Assembly: GCA_002482715.1 (NCBI GenBank)
Contig: DLGN01000061.1
Span: forward strand, 1-5,739
Direction of reading: 5' to 3'
DNA from: Oxalobacteraceae bacterium UBA7693
Lineage (GTDB): Bacteria > Pseudomonadota > Gammaproteobacteria > Burkholderiales > Burkholderiaceae_D
Length of the DNA stretch: 5,739 bases
Shown here: positions 1-5,546 of the stretch, piece by piece
Layout of the letters: the number at the start of each line of letters is the position of its first letter
Position numbering within the stretch: the first letter of the stretch is position 1
Program-made: the position numbers and the translations under genes
The notes under the pieces: model-generated
Told to the model about the DNA's origin: nothing
Databases searched by the model: none
What the model saw: the letters and a program-made list of their open reading frames with translations, nothing else

Positions 1-679
1 GATGGCAGCCGCTCCGGTTGCTAAAGTTGCGGATATGCAGGAAGAGTCTTTGTTTGAATATCATCTCTACACACTAAATCGTCCAACGACGATCGCCGAG
101 AAGCAAACTAAGCAAGTGGCTTTATTAAGCGCTTCTGGTGTTCCTGCTCGTAAAGAGTTTTTGTTGCAAGGCAGTGACTATTATTACCAGTCTGCATATG
201 GTGATTTAGGACAAAAAATGAAGATTGGTGCCTTCATTGAATTCGACAATAAAGAAAGTGCACAACTTGGCATGCCCTTACCGAAGGGGGTGATTCGTGT
301 GTATAAGAAGGACAGTAATGGCAATGCACAATTCATCGGTGAGGATAGTGTAGACCATACACCGAAAAATGAAAAAGTACGTTTGAAACTGGGTGACGCA
401 TTTGATGTGACGGCAGATAAAAAGCAAACAGACTTTAAGAAGATCGCCGGTACATCGAAGTACAACTATATTTTTGAAAGCGGCTACGAGATCGTTTTGA
501 AAAATGCAAAAAAAGAACCAGTGACGGTGACGGTTCAGGAACCTATGCCTGGTGATTGGCAGATTTTGAGTAGCAATCATCCACATACGAAGGCGAGTAG
601 TAACACTGCAGTTTGGAAAGTCACTGTTCCAGCGGAAAGCAGTAGTAAGCTAGTTTATCGTGCGCAGGTACGTTACTGA
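1..679 (+). CDS. DUF4139 domain-containing protein, C-terminal part (5' end outside the window)
   Basis: The frame is open from the left edge to a TGA stop at 677-679, so this is the last 225 or so residues of a longer protein; the ATG at base 2 is probably internal. The residues match the C-terminal half of the DUF4139 family as I know it: an F-x-Y-x-L-x-R-P-x-T-I-A block with K-Q-T-K-Q-V (about 18-40), a G-x-x-L-P-x-G-x-x-R-V-Y block (90-101), Q-F-I-G-E-D with H-T-P-K (110-122), G-D-A-F-D-V (131-136), a Q-T-D-F block, and a final W-x-V-x-V-P ... L-x-Y-R-x-x-V-R-Y (205-225). It reads as beta-rich with no membrane segment. Family members are usually secreted or envelope proteins of unknown function; I propose none. 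The gene ends its transcription unit, because a strong terminator follows 32 bp after the stop. Family call sure, function unknown. Confidence 0.85.
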   Translation, partial: MAAAPVAKVADMQEESLFEYHLYTLNRPTTIAEKQTKQVALLSASGVPARKEFLLQGSDYYYQSAYGDLGQKMKIGAFIEFDNKESAQLGMPLPKGVIRVYKKDSNGNAQFIGEDSVDHTPKNEKVRLKLGDAFDVTADKKQTDFKKIAGTSKYNYIFESGYEIVLKNAKKEPVTVTVQEPMPGDWQILSSNHPHTKASSNTAVWKVTVPAESSSKLVYRAQVRY

Positions 680-710
680 AATTGAAATAAAACTGACTTA
701 GGTTCAGACT

Positions 711-741
711 AAACCTCCATCGTTCAGATGGAGGTTTTTTT
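711..741 (+). terminator. Rho-independent terminator after the DUF4139 gene
   Basis: A perfect 11-bp stem (711-721 pairing with 727-737) with a 5-nt loop GTTCA leads directly into seven T residues (735-741). It begins 32 bp after the DUF4139 stop. The A residues at the base of the stem would give a partial U tract in the reverse direction, but no gene on the other strand ends here, so the + direction is the sensible reading. Confidence 0.93.
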
Positions 742-890
742 ATTTGGACTCTAAGTTTTGGGAGGTGAATTGGACGAAGATCATTCCGCGTGAATCGAAA
801 CACAACAGCCAAGATTTTCCTCGCAATATTTCTCGAAATCACCAAGCCTTTGGAGTAGACTAGAACTTCCTTCTTATCGAGAGGTGGCTC

Positions 891-1829
891 ATGTCTGCAA
901 CTTCCCCAAAGTATCGCTTGATTACGCGCAGTGATTTTGACGGCTTGGTTTGTGCGGTTTTACTTAAGCACTTAGCGTTAATTGATGAAATTAAATTCGT
1001 TCATCCTAAAGACATGCAAGACGGCAAAGTGGAGGTGAATGATAGAGATATCACAACCAACCTACCTTTTGTACCCGGCGTACACCTCGCATTCGATCAC
1101 CATTTATCTGAGACCCTACGTAATCCGGGTGAGCGCACGAATCATGTGATTCATCCTGAAGCCCCATCCGCTGCGCGTGTGGTCTATGATCACTATGGTG
1201 GCGCTAAAGTTTTTCCTGCCGACTGGGACGACATGATGGCCGCGGTCGATAAAGGCGATGCCGCGCAATTTAACCGCGAAGAAGTCTTGAATCCAGAGAA
1301 GTGGGATTTGCTGAATTTTTTAATGGACGCTCGTACTGGTTTGGGGCGTTTCCGCGAATTTCGGATTTCTAATTACAACCTGATGATGGATTTGATCGAC
1401 TATTGTCGTAATCATCGGATCGAAGAAATCATGGAATTACCTGACGTTAAGGAGCGGGTAGAGATTTATCAAGAACACGCGGCAAAGTGCAAAGAACAGA
1501 TTAGTCGTTGTGCCAAGGTATTTCGCAATTTGGTCGTCTTGGATTTGCGAAATGAAGAAACGATTTTTGCCGGAAATCGTTTTGTGATTTACGCGATGTA
1601 TCCGGAGATTAATATTTCCATTCATGTACTTTGGGGTTTGAAACAGCAAAATACGGTGTTTGCGACCGGTAAGTCAATTCTGAACCGAACCTCGAAAACC
1701 AATATTGGCGCTTTGATGCTCGAATATGGTGGCGGTGGCCATGAAAATGCCGGGACATGCCAAGTAGAGAATGATCAAGCTGAGGCTGTGCTTGCGCAAT
1801 TGATCAGCCGCATTAATCTTGATGGTTAA
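891..1829 (+). CDS. DHH/DHHA1-family phosphoesterase (often annotated exopolyphosphatase-like)
   Basis: This is a complete 312-residue protein starting at an ATG preceded by GAGAGGTGG (879-887), a good Shine-Dalgarno sequence. Seen directly: an N-terminal D-F-D-G metal motif (15-18), the family-defining D-H-H (69-71) in A-F-D-H-H, a V-D-K-G-D (119-123) that fits the last metal-binding Asp, and a C-terminal DHHA1-type Y-G-G-G-G-H-E-N-A-G (279-288). Known of the superfamily: Mn-dependent cytosolic enzymes that cut phosphodiester or phosphoanhydride bonds (RecJ, NrnA, GdpP, PPX2, prune). The length and the glycine-rich H-x-N-A-G end fit NrnA/exopolyphosphatase-like stand-alone enzymes; the actual substrate (short oligonucleotides, pAp, polyphosphate, cyclic dinucleotide products) cannot be read from sequence. 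There is no signal peptide or membrane segment, so it is cytoplasmic. The usual His two residues before the first Asp of motif I is Arg13 here. The gene stands alone after a terminator and converges on the next gene. Confidence 0.9.
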   Translation: MSATSPKYRLITRSDFDGLVCAVLLKHLALIDEIKFVHPKDMQDGKVEVNDRDITTNLPFVPGVHLAFDHHLSETLRNPGERTNHVIHPEAPSAARVVYDHYGGAKVFPADWDDMMAAVDKGDAAQFNREEVLNPEKWDLLNFLMDARTGLGRFREFRISNYNLMMDLIDYCRNHRIEEIMELPDVKERVEIYQEHAAKCKEQISRCAKVFRNLVVLDLRNEETIFAGNRFVIYAMYPEINISIHVLWGLKQQNTVFATGKSILNRTSKTNIGALMLEYGGGGHENAGTCQVENDQAEAVLAQLISRINLDG

Positions 1830-1875
1830 AGCTTAATTTTTTAGCTTGCATCAGACTGCATCATTTGCGTGGATG

Positions 1876-3216
1876 TTATTTTGCGCTAAGTCCTGTGGCT
1901 AGAGTTTGACGTTTCAAGCTACAGGCGCTTTGTGGATATGGGCGAAGCGCTTGTGCCGGGTCAAATGCCAGCAATGCTGCTTTTGCCAGTTCAACATCCT
2001 TACTAAATTCTTTCAAATGTCGTCTTCTTTCTTCCGTGTCTGGTTCTGCATCGGAGAATCCTTTCAGCGAATAATTTTTGGTTTTATGAGCGACCGCTTC
2101 GATTCGCGGAATGAGTGCGCGGTCTGGATCGACATTTTCTTTGAGTAGATAGCCATCGATATCCCGCAGGCTCATAGGGAAACTAGCCTCTTGATCGCGT
2201 AATAAATTCCCGGCTGCAGTCAATTTAATTTCAGTCCGGCCTTGTGGCAACAGCTCATTAAAATTCAGTAGTGCAAATGCTTGCCCCTTTGCGTCGTCTA
2301 GTCGTGCATTGATGATGTAGCGACCAGCTTGTCTGACTTCAATTGGCAAATAAAAAACTAAGGCACCATTTTCAATGACATCGCGGATCTTCCCTGCCCA
2401 TGTCGCGGGCAGTTCGTGCGAATAGATGACATCGAAAAACATGCGACCAGCTTGACTATTCACTGTGTATTCGATCTCGGTACGTATAGTTCCATTGAAA
2501 GTCGAAAAGCTACTATTCGCTGGATGCAAAATCGCACTGGAGATACCATCGTTGGCTTGCGCGTCACCATCGCGACCGTTGTCAGCAAACGCTAGGGGAA
2601 CTTGTGCAATCGGGCGATCAGCGTTGAAACTGAGGGTGTTAGAAAATGCCCGCGTCACAAACAGCGGCAAACTTTGTTGATTGGCATCTTTGGCTTGCAG
2701 ACTAAAGCGCACGTCCTCATTGGCTGCAAGATACACACGTGATTGACTGGAACTAATTTGTATCGATGCGTCGGTTTTGCCATCACGTTTTCGCATCGCA
2801 TGATTTTCTGTGATGGCTTGATTCGGATAAATCTGATCAGGATGTTCACTGATAGGCCGTGAGGTCATCGGATACTTACTCGCTTCGCGATAACTACATA
2901 ATGTGTGATCGACTTCTTCAAGTTGACTGATGAGTTTTTTCTGCAATTCCTCGCGGCTGGCAATTGCGATAGGTAATGTGCTTGCTTGTACTGCTGCGAC
3001 CGGTGCAGTCTGTTGTTGGCTGTTGATGTGCTGATTGGCTGGCAATGGATTATCGTCTGACGGAATTAAACTTTTCCAAGTAAAAAAAGCAAGGATCGCG
3101 ATCACGATGCTACCAAGCGTGATTCCCATTTTTGACCTGAACCAGCGTTGCGGATAGGCTTGAGATGGATTGGTATTTTTTCCGGAATGTCCAGATTTTG
3201 AAGGAGTTGATTTCAC
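1876..3216 (-). CDS. Membrane-anchored periplasmic protein of unknown function, possible partner of the upstream secreted hydrolase
   Basis: A 446-residue protein. A basic N-terminus (1-30) precedes one hydrophobic segment (about 31-47), a Pro/Gln/Ala-rich linker (52-85) and a large soluble part, which suggests an inner-membrane anchor with a periplasmic body. The body has a helix (88-103), a Y-R-E-A-S-K-Y-P block (109-116) followed by H-P-D-Q-x-Y-P-N-Q, a beta-rich region, and an Asp/Gly-rich D-N-G-R-D-G-D-A-Q-A-N-D-G (212-224) resembling the 'D-x-G-x-x-G-D-x-x-A-x-D-G' motif of choice-of-anchor-X type proteins and possibly binding calcium. The tail is charged and helical (about 390-415). 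The only cysteines, Cys107 and Cys432, bracket the body and could form a disulfide. The first codon is GTG with no evident ribosome site; the next in-frame start, ATG at 3129-3127 (Met30), has AGGT five bases upstream but would remove the basic cytoplasmic tail. The gene follows the hydrolase on the same strand. The choice-of-anchor-X resemblance is recalled, not searched. Confidence 0.85.
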   Translation of the reverse strand: MKSTPSKSGHSGKNTNPSQAYPQRWFRSKMGITLGSIVIAILAFFTWKSLIPSDDNPLPANQHINSQQQTAPVAAVQASTLPIAIASREELQKKLISQLEEVDHTLCSYREASKYPMTSRPISEHPDQIYPNQAITENHAMRKRDGKTDASIQISSSQSRVYLAANEDVRFSLQAKDANQQSLPLFVTRAFSNTLSFNADRPIAQVPLAFADNGRDGDAQANDGISSAILHPANSSFSTFNGTIRTEIEYTVNSQAGRMFFDVIYSHELPATWAGKIRDVIENGALVFYLPIEVRQAGRYIINARLDDAKGQAFALLNFNELLPQGRTEIKLTAAGNLLRDQEASFPMSLRDIDGYLLKENVDPDRALIPRIEAVAHKTKNYSLKGFSDAEPDTEERRRHLKEFSKDVELAKAALLAFDPAQALRPYPQSACSLKRQTLATGLSAK

Positions 3217-3270
3217 GAAGACTTTATTTGATGAACTTGATTTGATTCAACTTCGTTGATGGAATTAGCT

Positions 3271-3296
3271 GGTGGACTTAGTTGGTGGACTTAGTT
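3271..3296. repeat. 13-bp perfect tandem repeat, two copies
   Basis: GGTGGACTTAGTT occurs twice head to tail (3271-3283 and 3284-3296). CCACCAA at 3300-3306 is complementary to TTGGTGG at 3282-3288, and its CCACC can also pair with GGTGG at 3271-3275. A transcript from the - strand could therefore form either of two short hairpins 55 to 90 nt ahead of the GTG start of the anchored-protein gene. No function is shown. Confidence 0.8.
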
Positions 3297-3313
3297 GAGC
3301 CACCAAACCAATA

Positions 3314-3347
3314 ACAGGACGCAAACGCATTTCAGCTTGCATCCTGT
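3314..3347 (-). terminator. Hairpin after the secreted hydrolase gene, probable terminator or attenuator
   Basis: Positions 3314-3326 and 3335-3347 form a 13-bp stem with no mismatches, but two G-U wobbles when read as - strand RNA, and an 8-nt loop. It lies 16 bp beyond the TAG stop of the hydrolase gene. On the - strand it is followed by TATTGGTTTGG, a broken and weak U tract. The wobble pairs are G-U only in - strand RNA; in + strand RNA they would be A-C mismatches, which supports the - direction. Termination may be partial, allowing read-through into the anchored-protein gene, or the hairpin may protect the 3' end of the hydrolase mRNA. Confidence 0.6.
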
Positions 3348-3362
3348 CGTAGTTCTGAATAA

Positions 3363-4250
3363 CTAGAGTGCGCTATTGACGACAGCCGCTCGAACTACCG
3401 AAATAATTCCTAACCAATTCCCGCTCGCATAGTGATTGTAGGCTTCCTTATCGTCGCGGAACACGACCGAGTGATAGGCCCATTTGGTCGAACCACCTTC
3501 ATTGGCAGCAGTTCCCATCGTTAAATCATTGCATAACCAATCGCTAGGATTACACAAAGAGCGCCCTGAACTACCAGCAACACCACCTGTGCTGTGATAG
3601 GAAACTGCCTCGTCATCTTGTCCAGGTAAGATGCCAGAATAGACCGTACCTTTTGCACCAGCGTACATATAGAACCAAACATTTGCGGTGTTGTTGTGGT
3701 TATACATGGCTCGAGCCGTGGTAGTCTTCAAATCCTTTACCAAAGGTTCGGTCAATGCCCATGAACCTGCATCCGACAACTCGGAGCCACCACCGGCACC
3801 AGATGCCGCACGCACCCATTTGATGTTCCAGCCTGTTTGCGCGGTGCCGTCTGAGTTACTGCATTGCCCACCTGAATTGGCGACTGCATTTTTCTTCATG
3901 CGTGAAGAGCTACCATAATTCGCCAGCGTGTAACCCATCATTAAGTCACCAGCACTATGCGTTGCGATATAGCACCAGTTGTTACCCGTGCAAAAGCAAT
4001 CTAGTGCATCGCGGATTTTGCCATTTTGCGATGCGATACTGTTGTAGCCATCCCAATTCACGGCTTTCTTATTGACACCAGCAGCGGTCGACGCTGGTCC
4101 CCAATAAGTAAAGCTGCCGTAGTTGCCAACCACGCCGCCGCCACCGCGACCATTGACCCATAAAGTATAATTTTCTGCGCTGGCGATATTTGAAACGACA
4201 GCACTTGCGAGTAGAGCGAAAGCGACTAGTAAACGTTTGAACTTCATCAT
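3363..4250 (-). CDS. Secreted serine-hydrolase-like protein (alpha/beta hydrolase fold suspected)
   Basis: A complete 295-residue precursor. A classical Sec signal peptide is visible: M-M-K-F-K-R, a hydrophobic core (7-20) and A-S-A (23-25) before Glu26, giving a mature protein of about 270 residues. A strand-like W-C-Y-I-A (92-96) runs into T-H-S-A-G-D (97-102), which fits a lipase/esterase nucleophile elbow with Ser99 as nucleophile, although the first Gly of G-x-S-x-G is Thr. The segment G-Q-D-D-E-A-V (210-216) resembles the catalytic-acid loop of lipases (D-G-x-V), making Asp212 or Asp213 the likely acid; His260 and His273 are candidates for the catalytic base. There are six cysteines (85, 87, 93, 130, 233, 240), an even number as expected for a disulfide-bonded exported protein. 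A Gly-rich loop (34-39, R-G-G-G-G) after the first strand could hold the oxyanion hole. Substrate unknown: lipid, ester or polyester are all possible. The gene precedes a membrane-anchored periplasmic protein on the same strand. I do not recognise a named family; the fold is inference from motif order. Confidence 0.78.
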   Translation of the reverse strand: MMKFKRLLVAFALLASAVVSNIASAENYTLWVNGRGGGGVVGNYGSFTYWGPASTAAGVNKKAVNWDGYNSIASQNGKIRDALDCFCTGNNWCYIATHSAGDLMMGYTLANYGSSSRMKKNAVANSGGQCSNSDGTAQTGWNIKWVRAASGAGGGSELSDAGSWALTEPLVKDLKTTTARAMYNHNNTANVWFYMYAGAKGTVYSGILPGQDDEAVSYHSTGGVAGSSGRSLCNPSDWLCNDLTMGTAANEGGSTKWAYHSVVFRDDKEAYNHYASGNWLGIISVVRAAVVNSAL

Positions 4251-4254
4251 GCGA

Positions 4255-4259
4255 CTCCC
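4255..4259 (-). promoter_or_regulatory. Shine-Dalgarno site that bears on the hydrolase start
   Basis: GGGAG on the - strand lies 4 nt before the first of two adjacent ATG codons (4250-4248) and 7 nt before the second (4247-4245). The spacing favours the second ATG, which would give a signal peptide beginning M-K-F-K-R; the choice changes only one residue. Confidence 0.75.
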
Positions 4260-4307
4260 ATTGAGACCAACTTGGATGAAAAAACGAGCACACTATGCGG
4301 ATGGTTT

Positions 4308-4335
4308 TTTATATCGCCTAGTGAGTAGATGACCG
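4308..4335 (-). promoter_or_regulatory. Weak sigma-70-like promoter candidate for the hydrolase gene
   Basis: On the - strand TATAAA (4313-4308) matches the -10 consensus at five of six positions. CGGTCA (4335-4330) lies 16 bp further upstream and matches the -35 consensus at only three of six. A start of transcription near 4300 would leave a leader of about 50 nt. The poor -35 suggests an activator or a wrong assignment. Confidence 0.25.
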
Positions 4336-4379
4336 CTTGTTATTGTTGTGACGTAATCTGAATTTCGTCGATTTGAATT

Positions 4380-4390
4380 CAAGTGGTCAG
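4380..4390 (+). repeat. 11-bp direct repeat, copy 1
   Basis: CAAGTGGTCAG, with GAATTC overlapping its first base (4375-4380) and CAC just after it. The second copy is 191 bp away at 4571-4581. Confidence 0.6.
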
Positions 4391-4515
4391 CACGGATTAT
4401 CAAAATCAGATCAAGCAGGGTCAATTTGCGTTGCAACAAAAAAGCACGCAGAAAATGCGCAAGAAAGCTTGAGAAAGAACTTGATTAGCTATGAGAAATA
4501 ACAGATTTGTCGCAA

Positions 4516-4533
4516 TTAGAGATTAGTCTCTAA
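4516..4533. promoter_or_regulatory. Operator-like palindrome
   Basis: TTAGAGA (4516-4522) and TCTCTAA (4527-4533) form a perfect 7-bp inverted repeat around TTAG. The size and symmetry fit a dimeric DNA-binding protein; as an RNA hairpin it is weak and A+U-rich. It sits about 270 bp upstream of the hydrolase start. No regulator gene is visible nearby, so the role is open. Confidence 0.35.
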
Positions 4534-4570
4534 ACGGATTTTTAGCTGCGAAAGTGTTGGGAATTCAGAA

Positions 4571-4581
4571 CAAGTGGTCAG
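4571..4581 (+). repeat. 11-bp direct repeat, copy 2
   Basis: CAAGTGGTCAG again, with GAATTC (4561-4566) four bases before it and GCAC after it, so the similarity with copy 1 extends beyond the exact 11 bp in gapped form. Confidence 0.6.
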
Positions 4582-4611
4582 GCACACTGGGATGCTTGCT
4601 AGCAATCTTAA

Positions 4612-4636
4612 GGTGAGAAGTTTGACACTTCTCACC
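4612..4636 (-). terminator. Hairpin after the GST gene, probable terminator
   Basis: GGTGAGAAGT (4612-4621) and ACTTCTCACC (4627-4636) form a perfect 10-bp stem with a 5-nt loop, 16 bp past the GST stop. On the - strand it is followed by TTAAGATTGC, a poor U tract, so termination may be incomplete or Rho-assisted. The + side has no U tract at all and no gene ending there. Confidence 0.65.
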
Positions 4637-4652
4637 GATGGAAAATCTGGGT

Positions 4653-5306
4653 TCAATAGTAAGGCGCGCTAATTCCTTCTTGCGCCAAACTGTTTTGTAT
4701 CGATGGACGATCAAATAGCTTTTGCAGGTAAGGTTTTAAATGCGGGTATTCGCGGGCTGGTTTCGTCATGCCACGCGTCCAGCGACATAGCATGAATAAA
4801 AATAGATCAGCACAAGAGAGTTCTTGACCGAGCAAGTAAGTACCGGGCGTTATATTGAGTTGCGTATCGATATAGCGCAACATATCAGCGACGCGTTGCT
4901 CCGCGTGTGCTTTTACTTGCGCAGCGGTGGCTTCGTCGTTACTCAAACGTTCGGGATAAAAGTAGCTGAGCAATTCGGCTTGTAAGGTATTGGATAAGTA
5001 GAACATCCATTGATATAAACCTGCCCGTTCAATCGTGCCAACTGCAGGATTAAGATGTGACACTTGTCTTGCATCCGCGTATTTCTCAGCTAGGTACAAA
5101 CAAATCGCAGCACTTTCGCTGAGGTGCAATTCACCGTCAATCAAAAACGGTATCTTGCCTTTTGGATTAAGTTTTAAGTAAGCAGCTTCTTGATGTTGTT
5201 GTTTGGCGGTGTCGATTAAAACCAACTCGTAAGCTATTCCTAATTCTTCCAAAAGAAAATGCGGCGCAAGACAAGCAGTGCCGGGCGAATAAAAGAGCTG
5301 GATCAT
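4653..5306 (-). CDS. Glutathione S-transferase family protein
   Basis: A complete 217-residue protein of normal GST length. The ATG is preceded by AAGGAAG (5321-5315) at 8 nt spacing, a convincing ribosome site. The N-terminal thioredoxin-like domain (about 1-78) shows Y-S-P-G-T-A-C-L-A-P-H (6-16), N-P-K-G-K-I-P-F-L (47-55) with the cis-proline Pro53, and the glutathione-binding E-S-A-A-I (64-68). The C-terminal helical domain (about 90-210) has the usual folding signature L-L-G-x-x-x-S-x-A-D (158-167). These enzymes conjugate or reduce electrophiles with glutathione in the cytoplasm; the substrate is not predictable here. The N-terminal segment resembles beta-class SPGACSLAPH, but the aligned catalytic Cys is Ala11 and the neighbouring Ser is Cys12; Thr10 or Cys12 may act instead. 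The gene appears monocistronic, flanked by hairpins on both sides. Confidence 0.94.
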   Translation of the reverse strand: MIQLFYSPGTACLAPHFLLEELGIAYELVLIDTAKQQHQEAAYLKLNPKGKIPFLIDGELHLSESAAICLYLAEKYADARQVSHLNPAVGTIERAGLYQWMFYLSNTLQAELLSYFYPERLSNDEATAAQVKAHAEQRVADMLRYIDTQLNITPGTYLLGQELSCADLFLFMLCRWTRGMTKPAREYPHLKPYLQKLFDRPSIQNSLAQEGISAPYY

Positions 5307-5464
5307 AAAATCATCTTCCTTGAAATGAGAAACTGCTTACGAAAAAACCAAGTAAGGATATTTTCGCATAAACAAGGCAGGTATTTTCTGTTTGATCAAG
5401 TAAAAAGCCGCAGAGTTTGTGCCCAGAAGCGAGACAGAAGCAAAAAAATCAATCTACATATCAT

Positions 5465-5500
5465 CCATGAGAATAAAGCGGTACATGATTATTCTCATGG
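5465..5500. other. 12-bp perfect stem-loop between the DUF3455 and GST genes
   Basis: CCATGAGAATAA (5465-5476) and TTATTCTCATGG (5489-5500) pair perfectly around a 12-nt loop. It begins 46 bp downstream of the DUF3455 stop on the - strand, where a terminator could be expected, but the only U run of the - transcript (seven U, 5448-5442) comes some 16 nt after the stem, too far for a standard intrinsic terminator. The half-sites TGAGAAT and ATTCTCA each match six of seven positions of a Fur half-site, but the spacing is wrong for one Fur box. It could be a terminator, a 3' stability hairpin or an operator. Confidence 0.6.
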
Positions 5501-5514
5501 TCTGACAGATCATG

Positions 5515-5528
5515 CATGACTCATGACT
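5515..5528. repeat. 7-bp tandem repeat CATGACT, two copies, next to a palindrome
   Basis: CATGACT repeats head to tail at 5515-5521 and 5522-5528. It overlaps the 10-bp palindrome TCATGCATGA at 5510-5519. With the stem-loop to the left, CATG occurs six times between 5466 and 5525. Confidence 0.6.
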
Positions 5529-5546
5529 TATAACTAATGATTCAGC

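Larger units (their letters stand above)
4251..4611. other. Gene-free stretch upstream of the hydrolase gene
   Basis: No open frame here shows a start, a ribosome site and protein-like composition. The stretch separates two genes that both read on the - strand, so it mainly serves as the hydrolase leader and promoter region, yet it is longer than needed for that. It holds the TATAAA candidate, an 11-bp direct repeat pair (4380-4390 and 4571-4581), a TTAGAGA-TTAG-TCTCTAA palindrome (4516-4533) and a TTGCTAGCAA palindrome (4596-4605). A small RNA cannot be excluded. Confidence 0.6.

Noticed and set aside
278..586. A 102-codon open frame on the - strand inside the DUF4139 gene
   Set aside because: The + strand frame has clear family motifs throughout; the antisense frame has none.
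833..861. Possible promoter for the DHH gene (TCGAAA, 17 bp, TAGACT)
   Set aside because: The -10 matches at four of six positions and the -35 is poor; this is no better than chance in such sequence.
1829..1846. AAGCT ... AGCTT around a T-run just after the DHH gene, considered as a terminator
   Set aside because: Only a 5-bp A+T-rich stem with the T-run inside the loop rather than after it. No good terminator is visible between the two convergent genes.
1848..1864. Direct repeat TGCATCA twice between the convergent genes
   Set aside because: Seven bases with a 3-bp gap, no further structure; likely chance.
4069..4293. A 74-codon open frame on the - strand rich in Arg, Trp and Cys
   Set aside because: It lies out of frame over the hydrolase signal-peptide region; the odd composition is typical of a shadow frame.
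5468..5497. A Fur box
   Set aside because: Each half-site matches six of seven positions, but the two are separated by 15 bp, so neither forms a proper 7-1-7 site. Kept only as a possibility in the findings.
5259..5519. An 86-codon open frame on the + strand
   Set aside because: It overlaps the start of the GST gene on the other strand, has no convincing ribosome site or family resemblance, and runs through the palindromic region.
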